From contig JAVEDA010000083.1 of the NCBI GenBank assembly GCA_030841195.1, positions 1 through 5,951 on the forward strand: a stretch of 5,951 nucleotides of DNA, in the 5' to 3' direction. Of this stretch, positions 1 to 5,951 are shown piece by piece; position 1 is the stretch's first letter, and every line of letters starts with the position of its first letter. The notes under the pieces are model-generated. The model had not been told where the DNA came from. It saw only the letters and a list, made by a program, of their open reading frames with translations, and searched no databases. Both the position numbers and the translations under genes were made by a program. The stretch is from Actinomycetota bacterium. GTDB lineage: Bacteria > Actinomycetota > Actinomycetes > JACCUZ01.

Positions 1-545
1 GCGCGCAGCGCGTAGTGCGTGCGGGACTTGACGGTGCCCTCGGGCACCTCCAGGAACGCCGCGGCCTGGCGGACCGAACGGCCACGGTAGAACGTCTCGA
101 CCAGCACCGCACGATGGTCGGGGGTGAGCTCGGCCAGTGCCTCGGCCACGACCCACGACTCGACGGCCAGGTCGATCTCGTCGTCCACCGACCCGAGCAG
201 GGCCTCCGGGATCTCGTCGGTGACCTCACGTGGCCGGGACCGACGGGCTCTTGCCTGGTCGCGGACCACGTTGCGCGCCACCGTGAGCAGCCAGGCCCGG
301 GCCGAGCCGCGTGTGGGGTCAAGAGCCTCGGGATGGGTCCAGGCGCGCAGCAACGTCTCCTGGGCGACGTCCTCCGCCTGGCTCCGGTCGCCGGTGAGGT
401 GAGTGGCGTACGCGAGCAGCACCGCGCCGTGCTGGTCGACCAGCCGCGCGAGGTCTGCTTCATCGACCCGGGCGGCTGCGAGGCCGCGCGGGTTTCGCCA
501 CACCGCCACGCGTTCAGGAACGTGCCGGCGGCCGTTCCGGTTCAC
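1..545 (-). CDS. ECF-family RNA polymerase sigma factor, SigL-like (partial, 3' end off the left edge)
   Basis: The minus strand reads open for 181 codons to the left edge. Sigma region 2 spans about residues 32-100: an AEDVAQETLLRAW core-binding and -10 segment at 57-69, then ARAWLLTVARNVV at 82-94. Region 4 starts near 134: LTPDHRAVLVETFYRG, then the helix-turn-helix ending VPEGTVKSRTHYALRA. This two-domain layout, with no regions 1 or 3, is that of extracytoplasmic-function sigma factors, which direct RNA polymerase to stress or envelope promoters. The VKSRxHYALRA ending resembles mycobacterial SigL from memory. Only the last few residues should be missing. An anti-sigma gene often follows such genes, but that side is outside the window. 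The GTG at 545 is chosen because no in-frame ATG, GTG or TTG lies upstream before the stop near 626 and because a TANNNT hexamer sits 6 nt before it. GTG codons further in (near 512) are alternatives. Family certain; subgroup and regulon are inference. Confidence 0.93.
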   Translation of the reverse strand, partial: MNRNGRRHVPERVAVWRNPRGLAAARVDEADLARLVDQHGAVLLAYATHLTGDRSQAEDVAQETLLRAWTHPEALDPTRGSARAWLLTVARNVVRDQARARRSRPREVTDEIPEALLGSVDDEIDLAVESWVVAEALAELTPDHRAVLVETFYRGRSVRQAAAFLEVPEGTVKSRTHYALR

Positions 546-627
546 TGGCCCATGATAGGTCTGACCGAACGAGACGCAGGTCGGCGCGCAAAAGGCGCAG
601 ACTGTCGGAAAGCACCGGGGGCGTGAC
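546..627. promoter_or_regulatory. Divergent intergenic region between the ECF sigma gene and the SGNH-gal operon
   Basis: This 82-base gap must hold the start signals for both divergent transcripts. It contains a small inverted repeat, GGTC-T-GACC at 558-566, and a weak 4-bp stem (GCGC arms at 584-587 and 595-598 around GCAAAAG). Either could be an operator half-site, but the arms are short and expected fairly often in GC-rich DNA. No convincing plus-strand -10/-35 pair is seen for the gal operon. A G-rich stretch (GGGGG, 617-621) before the GTG at 628 is the only ribosome-binding-like signal for the hydrolase. Confidence 0.4.
552..557 (-). promoter_or_regulatory. Candidate -10 element (TATCAT) for a leaderless ECF sigma transcript
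   Basis: On the minus strand TATCAT is followed by the six bases GGGCCA and then the GTG start at 545. This is the spacing expected if transcription begins at the start codon itself. No Shine-Dalgarno sequence is visible before the GTG. Leaderless mRNAs with TANNNT about 6-7 nt before the start codon are common in actinobacteria. No good -35 hexamer is visible. Inference from pattern and spacing only. Confidence 0.42.
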
Positions 628-1329
628 GTGTACACGAGCATGGTGGCGCTGGGTGACAGCTTCACCGAGGGCCCGGACGACCTTCGGCCGGACGGGCGGC
701 CCCGTGGCTGGGCCGACCTGGTGGCCGAGCAGCTGCCGCCCGCCCTGGCCATGTGCGCGGATCTCGTCACGCTGTCCGGCGGGGGCAACGACATCATCGG
801 GTTCCGCTGCGACCTGCCGGCGCTCTCGAAGATGCTGCACGAGATGCTGGTGCAGCTCGCTGGCAGCGGGGCGACGGTGGTCGTCTTCACCGGGTTCGAC
901 CCGCGCGGCCGCCTGCCGTTCGGGCGGATGCTCGCCGCGCGCGCGGCGTCCTACAACGAGGGCCTGATGACCAGCGCCAGCCAGGTCGGTGCCAGGGTCG
1001 TGGACCTGTGGCACCTGGCCGCGCTGTACCGGGACGACAGGTGGGCGCCGGACCGGCTGCATCTCAGCAGCCATGGGCACGCGGTCGTCGCGGCCGCGGT
1101 GCTCGCCGAGCTGGGCGTCACCACCCACGACCAGGTCTCGGTGGCAGCTGCGGAGGCTGCGGAGGCGGCCCGGCGGCGCTGGGCGTCGGCCCGGCGCGAG
1201 GACGCGACCTGGATGCGGAGCTACTTCGCGCCCTGGGTCGGGCGGCAGGTCCGGGGCCGCTCGGCCGGCGACCTGGTCGAGCCGAAGCGGGCCGAGCTGA
1301 CGGCACTGCTGCCTGAAGTTTCGTCGTGA
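628..1329 (+). CDS. SGNH/GDSL-family hydrolase with an apparent internal loss of block II
   Basis: This is a predicted esterase or lipase of the SGNH superfamily, 233 aa, with no signal peptide, so probably cytoplasmic. Block I is ALGDSFTEG with nucleophile Ser11. Block III is GGGNDI with oxyanion Asn54. Block V is DRLHLSSHGH, giving the Asp142/His145 pair. The C-terminal helical tail (about 170-225, ending APWVGRQVRGRSAGD) is typical of actinobacterial members as I recall them. Between GWADLVAE (28-34) and QLPPALAM (35-42) the family normally carries roughly 25-30 more residues, including the block II glycine (a YANLAxRG-type segment). Here they are absent without loss of frame, so activity may be reduced or lost. 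GTG at 628 is chosen because GDS should lie about ten residues in; ATG at 640 is an alternative. The stop overlaps the galT start. Substrate unknown; a role in deacylating sugars is only a guess from the neighbours. Confidence 0.85.
   Translation: MYTSMVALGDSFTEGPDDLRPDGRPRGWADLVAEQLPPALAMCADLVTLSGGGNDIIGFRCDLPALSKMLHEMLVQLAGSGATVVVFTGFDPRGRLPFGRMLAARAASYNEGLMTSASQVGARVVDLWHLAALYRDDRWAPDRLHLSSHGHAVVAAAVLAELGVTTHDQVSVAAAEAAEAARRRWASARREDATWMRSYFAPWVGRQVRGRSAGDLVEPKRAELTALLPEVSS
1147..1164 (+). repeat. Tandem 9-bp duplication (2 copies)
   Basis: The unit GCTGCGGAG is directly repeated twice and encodes Ala-Ala-Glu repeats at the start of the Ala/Arg-rich helical C-terminal extension of the SGNH hydrolase. 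It keeps the frame and probably only lengthens a helix. This is a minor, probably neutral feature. Confidence 0.6.
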
Positions 1330-2365
1330 AGAGGTCCCTCGTGCACCTCGCGGACGGCCGCGAGCTGTTCTTCTTCGACCACGACGACACGGCGGCGGCG
1401 ACCAACCGGTCCGACGTCACGGACACTCGCGACCTGGAGCCCCCCTCGACGGCGTCCGAGATCAGGCACGACGTGGTGCTCGACGAATGGGTGACGATCG
1501 CCTCGCACCGCCAGGCCCGCACCCACCTGCCGCCCGCCGACGAGTGCCCGCTGTGCCCCTCGCGCGATGGTCGCCTGACAGAGGTGCCCACAGAGGACTA
1601 CGACGTCGTGGTGTTCGAGAACCGGTTCCCCTCGTTCGCCAAGAAGGTCGGCCGCTGCGAGGTCGTCTGCTTCACCAGTGCGCACGACGTCCCCGTGAGC
1701 AAGCTGTCACCGGAACGAATGCGGCTCGTGCTCGACGTCTGGATCGACCGCAGCAGTGCCATGGCCGAGCTGCCGTCGGTCAAGCAGGTGTACTGCTTCG
1801 AGAACCGCGGGGAGGAGATCGGCGTGACGCTCAGCCACCCGCACGGGCAGATCTACGGCTACCCGTTCGTCACGCCGCGGACCGAAGCGATGCTCAAGTC
1901 CGCTCGCACCTATCGGCAGCGCACCGGACGGGACGTCTTCGCCGACCGGCTCGAGCAGGAGCTCCTCGACGGGAGCCGCATCGTCGCCACCAGCGAGCAC
2001 TGGGTGGCGTTCGTGCCGTTTGCAGCTCGCTGGCCGGTCGAGGTGCACCTCTACCCGAGACACGCCGTCCCCGACCTTCCGTCCCTCGGTGAGCCCGCCC
2101 GCGACGACTTCCCCGGGATCTACCTCCAGCTGCTCGGCGCACTGGACTCCCTGTACGGCGCCCCGTTGCCCTACATCTCCGGTTGGCACCAGGCACCCCT
2201 GCGGGTCGACCGCGACCTCGCCTACCTGCACCTCGAGGTGTTCTCCATCAAGCGGGCGGCCGAAAAGGTCAAGTTCCTGGCGGGCTCGGAGTCCGGCATG
2301 GGCGCCTTCGTCAACGACATCACGCCGGAGCGGGCCGCGGCGATGCTGCGCGACGCGATGCCGCG

Positions 2366-2369
<4 letters not shown>
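1326..2369 (+). CDS. galT: Galactose-1-phosphate uridylyltransferase (GalT)
   Basis: Leloir enzyme that transfers UMP from UDP-glucose to galactose-1-phosphate through a uridylyl-histidine intermediate. The 347 aa match the usual family length. Visible residues are the zinc pair in ECPLCPS (Cys74, Cys77), a candidate third ligand His120 in TSAHD, and the active-site SHPHGQIYGYP, with His171 as zinc ligand, His173 as nucleophile and Gln175 beside it. The C-terminal half contains SGWHQAP (His288), YLHLEVF (His302) and GSESGMGAFVND (320-331), conserved in bacterial GalT. The GTG at 1326 overlaps the hydrolase stop by four bases (GTGA). A second in-frame GTG at 1341 is preceded by GAGGT at 1331-1335, five bases upstream, and could be the real start, giving 342 aa. 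The 1326 start is kept because Lys-Arg-Ser before LADGRE fits family N termini. The 3' end overlaps galK by ATGA. No key residue is missing, so the enzyme looks intact. Confidence 0.96.
1331..1335 (+). promoter_or_regulatory. Shine-Dalgarno-like GAGGT relevant to the galT start choice
   Basis: GAGGT lies just after the hydrolase stop codon and five bases before the in-frame GTG at 1341. It matches the core of the anti-SD complement. It either serves a start at 1341 or is coincidental, with galT starting at the GTGA overlap at 1326, which has no good SD. Confidence 0.4.
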
Positions 2370-3357
<988 letters not shown>

Positions 3358-3361
<4 letters not shown>

Positions 3362-3519
3362 CCGGCGGTGGCTTCGGCGGCTGCGTGATCGCCCTGGTGC
3401 CCGGCGCAGCCGTGGCCGACGTGGACCAAGCCGTGACCTCGGCTTTCGCCGCGAACGGTTGGGGCCGGCCGCGGGTATTCGAGGTCACACCCTCGCAGGG
3501 CGCCCGTCGCGATGCCTGA
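3358..3519 (+). pseudogene. galK: C-terminal galactokinase fragment (motif 3), out of frame with the main galK part
   Basis: This 53-residue frame starts with ATG overlapping the upstream TGA as ATGA. It begins MTGGGFGGCVIALVP, which is GHMP motif 3 of galactokinase, and continues through DVDQAVTSAFAANGWGRP to a normal family C terminus. Joined to the upstream 331 residues it gives about 384 aa, the usual GalK length, and no sequence decay is visible after the break. The lesion is therefore recent, artefactual, or tolerated. The ATG is the natural methionine of the motif, so the stop/start overlap may be chance. Even so, ribosomes finishing the first part could reinitiate here, as the two upstream junctions of this operon suggest. 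Whether two such pieces would assemble into an active kinase is unknown. Confidence 0.85.
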
Positions 3520-3520
3520 A

Positions 3521-3539
3521 CCTGACCAGCAGGCTCAGG
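3521..3539. terminator. Possible bidirectional terminator hairpin between galK and the TrmH gene
   Basis: CCTGACC (3521-3527) can pair with GGCTCAGG (3532-3539) around an AGCA loop, giving seven base pairs with one bulged C at 3534. It lies in the short gap between the two convergent genes and includes the TrmH-family stop codon. No T-tract follows on either side, so it is a weak candidate; actinobacterial terminators often lack a strong U-tail. Confidence 0.35.
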
Positions 3540-4068
3540 ACTCAAGGCGAGACCAGTGCTGCCGGCGGAACTCGTAGAGAGCGAGGCTGGCCGCCACCGA
3601 CACGTTGAGCGAGGCCACCTTCCCGGGCTGCGCGACGAACACGGCGTTGTCGCAGAGGCTCAGACCCGACGGTGGGAGCCCGTGGCGCTCCGACCCGAGC
3701 ACCAGGCAGACACTGTCCGGAAACGCGTGCTCGTGGATCGGCACGGCGCCGGCAGCCAGCTCGACGGCGGTCATGACCCCGCCCTGCGCGTGCACCTGGT
3801 CGGCCACCTCGGCCAGGGTGGCGGCCTGCACCGTCTGGACGGCCTTCTCGGTGCCCAGGCTCGTCTTGCGGACCTTGGGCTCCAGGGCCGTCGGCGTGGC
3901 CCCGATGAGGTAGACCGTGTCGGCCCCGAGCGTGGCCGCCGTACGGTAGATGCTGCCCACGTTGAACGGGTTGCTGAGCGAGACGAGGGCGACGGACACG
4001 CTCCCGCTGGTGCGCCGGCGCCAGTCCCGGTTGAGACGTTTGATGTCCGTGACGGTCATGGGTCGCAT
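3535..4068 (-). CDS. TrmH-family (SPOUT) RNA 2'-O-methyltransferase
   Basis: Predicted S-adenosylmethionine-dependent RNA ribose methyltransferase of 177 aa, a single SPOUT domain without the N-terminal substrate domain seen in RlmB-type proteins. Motif 1 is NPFNVGSIYRTA (33-44). Motif 2 is LVLGSERHGL (122-131). Motif 3 is AQPGKVASLNVSVAA (146-160), which forms the knotted cofactor site. The likely target is tRNA or rRNA; the exact nucleotide cannot be read from sequence. The ATG at 4068 shares one base with the stop of the upstream methyltransferase (TGATG). AGGAA at 4081-4077, eight bases before it, is a plausible ribosome-binding site. A second ATG three codons in (4059) is possible. The frame stays open much further upstream, but that extension runs through the upstream gene in another frame and is rejected. 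Family assignment is strong. Confidence 0.93.
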   Translation of the reverse strand: MRPMTVTDIKRLNRDWRRRTSGSVSVALVSLSNPFNVGSIYRTAATLGADTVYLIGATPTALEPKVRKTSLGTEKAVQTVQAATLAEVADQVHAQGGVMTAVELAAGAVPIHEHAFPDSVCLVLGSERHGLPPSGLSLCDNAVFVAQPGKVASLNVSVAASLALYEFRRQHWSRLES

Positions 4069-4673
4069 CAGGCTGGTTCCTGTCCTCGTACTTCGAGCAC
4101 GCGGAATCCGCGCACGCTGACGAGCCGGGTGGTGTCGTGGCCCTGCTCCTGGAGCCACCTGTGCAGCGAGTCCGAGCCGAGGTTGCGGTGCACGACGAGG
4201 TACCCGCGGCCGCCGTCGGCGAGCCGAGCCAGCCAGAGCGAGAGCGTCTCGCGGAGAACAGCCTTTCCGACCCTGATCGGCGGGTTGCTGTAGATCCGGT
4301 CGAAGGTCTGGTCGTCGGGAATCTCGTCCGGCCTGCCGGCGGAGACGTTGGTCAGTCCGAGTGCATCTGCGTTGGCGCGGGTGAGCGCCAGGGCGCGCTC
4401 GTTCACGTCGACGCCGATCACTGTCGAACCCGGCGACCGCAGAGCCAGCGCACAGGCGATGGGGCCGTATCCGCACCCGAGATCGAGCAGGGCGCCGTCG
4501 GCCGGAGGCGGGGGCGCGTTCTCGAGGAGCACCATCGTCCCTGCGTCGACGTGGTCGGCACTAAAGACCCCTCGCGCCGCGGAGAGCTCGTACTCGCGCC
4601 CGTCGAGTGCCAGCGTCACCGGATGCGGCGTGAACTCGCCCGAGGGCTGCGGCGAGAAGTAGTGCTCCGTCAC
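4068..4673 (-). CDS. RsmC-like class I SAM-dependent methyltransferase (single MTS domain)
   Basis: Rossmann-fold methyltransferase of 201 aa. It starts with the HYFSPQPSG segment typical of short RsmC relatives. Motif I is LDLGCGYGP (63-71), the acidic cofactor-ribose residue is Asp89 in GVDVNERAL, and motif IV is SNPPI (129-133), an NPP[YFI] signature of enzymes that methylate exocyclic amino groups of bases. E. coli RsmC, which makes m2G1207 in 16S rRNA, has about 340 residues in two related domains. This protein corresponds only to the catalytic half, as is common in actinobacteria. Activity on 16S rRNA is therefore likely but not shown. The start is GTG at 4673. The stop codon overlaps the TrmH-family start, so the two RNA-modifying enzymes are probably co-translated. 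A TAGGGT hexamer six bases before the GTG suggests a leaderless mRNA. Confidence 0.92.
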   Translation of the reverse strand: MTEHYFSPQPSGEFTPHPVTLALDGREYELSAARGVFSADHVDAGTMVLLENAPPPPADGALLDLGCGYGPIACALALRSPGSTVIGVDVNERALALTRANADALGLTNVSAGRPDEIPDDQTFDRIYSNPPIRVGKAVLRETLSLWLARLADGGRGYLVVHRNLGSDSLHRWLQEQGHDTTRLVSVRGFRVLEVRGQEPA

Positions 4674-4856
4674 TCGCGAACCCTACCTGTGCACGGCACG
4701 GACGAGCCGCCCCTGAGTCCGGCTCGGCGGTTGTCCGGGTCCGGCCAGGGTGCGACCCCGATGTGCGCACCGGGTCGTGGCCGCACAGTGGACGTATCAG
4801 CAACAGCGACGCCGACCGGTGCCGCTTACGACGACTCAGTCAGGACCAACACGATC
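4674..4856. other. Divergent intergenic region between the methyltransferase pair and the PspC-domain gene
   Basis: This 183-base non-coding gap must contain promoters for both sides. On the plus side AGGA at 4842-4845 lies 11 bases before the PspC start and is a somewhat distant ribosome-binding site. TATCAG at 4795-4800 is a poor -10 candidate with no matching -35. I see no strong operator, riboswitch or small RNA here. Confidence 0.5.
4680..4685 (-). promoter_or_regulatory. Candidate -10 element (TAGGGT) for a leaderless RsmC-like transcript
   Basis: Minus-strand TAGGGT is followed by TCGCGA and then the GTG start at 4673, exactly the same six-base gap as before the ECF sigma gene. No clear -35 is visible. 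The AGGG within it could instead be a weak Shine-Dalgarno sequence, so the two readings compete. Confidence 0.38.
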
Positions 4857-5132
4857 ATGATGGACAACATCCACCGCACCCTCGCCGAGAACGGCCTCGT
4901 CCGGGCCCGGCAGGACAAGCTGCTCGGCGGCGTGGCCAGCGGCCTCGGTCGGCGGATCGGCGTCGAGCCGTGGCCGGCCCGACTCCTGTTCGTCCTCGTC
5001 CTGCTCCTGCTGCCCGGCAGCCAGCTGCTCGTCTACCCGATCCTGTGGATCCTGATGCCGAGCGAGGCCAAGGCCACCGCGCTGCGCATGACCCCGACGG
5101 CGGGTCCGTCACCGGCCGCTCCGGCGGTCTGA
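4857..5132 (+). CDS. Small PspC-domain membrane protein
   Basis: A 91-residue protein. The N-terminal part (about 16-36) reads RARQDKLLGGVASGLGRRIGV, the opening of the PspC domain, followed by PWPARLLFVLV. A hydrophobic segment covers roughly 42-67 (LLFVLVLLLLPGSQ then LLVYPILWILMP), giving one or two membrane passes with a conserved PxLWILMP end. The Ala/Pro/Thr-rich tail is probably disordered. PspC-domain proteins sit in the cytoplasmic membrane; in enterobacteria PspC takes part in the phage-shock membrane-stress response. In actinobacteria small stand-alone members are common and their role is poorly defined. The start is ATG 4857 or the adjacent ATG 4860. The frame is open far upstream, but that stretch lies antisense to the methyltransferase. 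No other psp genes are in the window, so a stress role is only inferred from the domain. Confidence 0.88.
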   Translation: MMDNIHRTLAENGLVRARQDKLLGGVASGLGRRIGVEPWPARLLFVLVLLLLPGSQLLVYPILWILMPSEAKATALRMTPTAGPSPAAPAV

Positions 5133-5139
5133 CCGCAGG
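5121..5139. terminator. Possible bidirectional terminator hairpin between the PspC gene and the SNF2 gene
   Basis: CCGGCGGT (5121-5128) can pair with ACCGCAGG (5132-5139) around CTG, giving seven pairs with one G-A mismatch. It overlaps the PspC stop codon and ends one base before the convergent SNF2 stop. No U-tract is present, so this is a structural candidate only. Confidence 0.35.
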
Positions 5140-5951
5140 CTACGGCTTGGCCGACAGGGCGTCCGTCAGCAGCCCGACGAGCGCTTCGAGCTGTACGTCG
5201 GCAGACGACGACACCTCGTCCGCCGAGCCGTCCAGGGCCCGGGCGGCGAGGCCGGCCTTGCTGTCGATCAGCTCGGCGATCCTGGCGTCGATGGTCTGCG
5301 CGGCGATGATGCGCCACGCGGTGACCGGCTCGGTCTGACCGATCCGGTGGCTCCGGTCGATGGCCTGGGTCTGCTCCGCGGAAGTCCAGGACAGCTCGGC
5401 CAGCACGATGTTGGAGGCGACCTGCAGGTTGATCCCCACGCCGGCCGCGGTCAGGGAGCAGACCGCGATGTGGACGTCCGGATCGTTCACGAAGGCGTCG
5501 AGCTGCTTCTGCCGCGCCTTCGACGTCTGGTCGCCGCGGATCGAGGAGAACCGGATGCCGCGCTTGGCGAAGGTCTCCTCGGCGACGTCCATCACGTCGA
5601 TGTGCTTGGCGAAGAACACGACCTTTCCAGCGCTGCGGGCCAGCTGTGCCGCGTAGTCGGCGGCCAGGCCGGCCTTGGCCTGCCCGATGCGTCGCATCAT
5701 GCTGAACACGTTCTCGTCGTTCTTCTTCGTGGCCGTGGCCTTGCGCTCCCGGGTGGCGATCCTGCGCACCAGGTCGTGGTCGATGCCCTGGACCACGGAC
5801 CCGGACTTCCGCCTCGCTAGCGCGGTCTCGTACTGCGACACCAGGCGTTGGGCCAGGTCGCGCTCGGCCTATCGGATCGAGCGGCTGGCCTGGTCGTCGA
5901 GCTCCACGGGGAGGTCGGCGATGCGGCGGGCGGGGATGTCGGCGGCCACGT
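5140..5951 (-). pseudogene. SNF2/SWI2-family helicase, C-terminal part, interrupted by an in-frame amber codon (partial, 5' part off the right edge)
   Basis: Downstream of the amber codon an uninterrupted frame (from GTG 5841, 233 aa) holds the second RecA-like lobe of an SNF2 ATPase. Motif IV is KVVFFAKH (73-80) and a conserved IRGD is at 101-104. Motif V is SLTAAGVGINL (129-139). Motif VI is QTQAIDRSHRIGQT (157-170), with the arginine finger among Arg163 and Arg166. Such proteins are ATP-dependent DNA translocases or remodellers. Upstream the same frame reads ADIPARRIADLPVELDDQ, then SIR, a TAG at 5871-5869, then AERDLAQRLVSQYE, continuing in family-like fashion through the stop. One base change from a GAG, CAG or AAG codon would explain it. 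The first lobe (Walker A, DEAH) lies outside the window. This could be a true pseudogene, a sequencing error, or two polypeptides; GTG 5841 has no clear ribosome-binding site. Confidence 0.85.

Noticed and set aside
584..598. Weak GCGC hairpin around GCAAAAG as an intrinsic terminator
   Set aside because: Only 4 bp with a 7-base loop, located between divergent promoters where no terminator is expected.
15..626. Plus-strand open frame of about 200 codons
   Set aside because: It is antisense to the ECF sigma gene, whose translation shows clear sigma regions 2 and 4; the plus frame has no recognisable motif.
1118..1685. Minus-strand open frames over the SGNH/galT junction
   Set aside because: No motif and low-complexity Ser/Arg/Pro content; explained by high GC on the strand opposite real genes.
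4069..4476. N-terminal extension of the TrmH-family protein
   Set aside because: It would run in another frame through the RsmC-like gene and is Arg/Pro-rich noise; the TGATG overlap and the SD support the start at 4068.
4137..4856. Upstream extension of the PspC-domain frame
   Set aside because: It is antisense to the methyltransferase gene and low in recognisable sequence; PspC-type N termini begin near the MMDN start.

Overview
The window comes from a high-GC (roughly 70%), GTG-start-rich bacterial chromosome. Codon bias and the gene families point to an actinobacterium, perhaps from the Nocardioides/Intrasporangium range. That lineage guess is inference. I see no mobile element, CRISPR array, tRNA or rRNA, and no convincing new multi-gene system. 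The gene set is ordinary, but three of the eight loci look damaged or altered, and that is the most informative part of the window.

Layout, left to right. (1) Positions 1-545, minus strand: the 5' part of an ECF RNA polymerase sigma factor (SigL-like); its last codons lie off the left edge. (2) Positions 628-3519, plus strand: a tightly overlapping run of an SGNH/GDSL hydrolase, galT (galactose-1-phosphate uridylyltransferase) and galK (galactokinase). The first two junctions are 4-base stop/start overlaps. The galK frame is broken near its 3' end by a frameshift, and the glycine-rich third GHMP-kinase motif lies in a second frame that begins with an ATGA overlap. (3) Positions 4673-3535, minus strand: two RNA-modification-type methyltransferases, a single-domain RsmC-like enzyme and a short TrmH-family SPOUT enzyme, coupled by TGATG. 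(4) Positions 4857-5132, plus strand: a small PspC-domain membrane protein. (5) Positions 5951-5140, minus strand: the C-terminal part of an SNF2/SWI2-type helicase interrupted by an in-frame amber codon; its N-terminal part lies off the right edge.

How the genes fit together. GalK and GalT catalyse the first two Leloir steps (galactose to Gal-1-P, then UDP-galactose plus Glc-1-P). The SGNH hydrolase is translationally linked to them but has apparently lost the region holding its block II oxyanion glycine. The two methyltransferases probably act on rRNA or tRNA as a co-translated pair. The two convergent junctions (galK/TrmH and PspC/SNF2) are very short and each holds a small hairpin. Two minus-strand genes (ECF sigma and RsmC-like) have a TANNNT hexamer exactly 6 nt before a GTG start, which suggests leaderless transcription.
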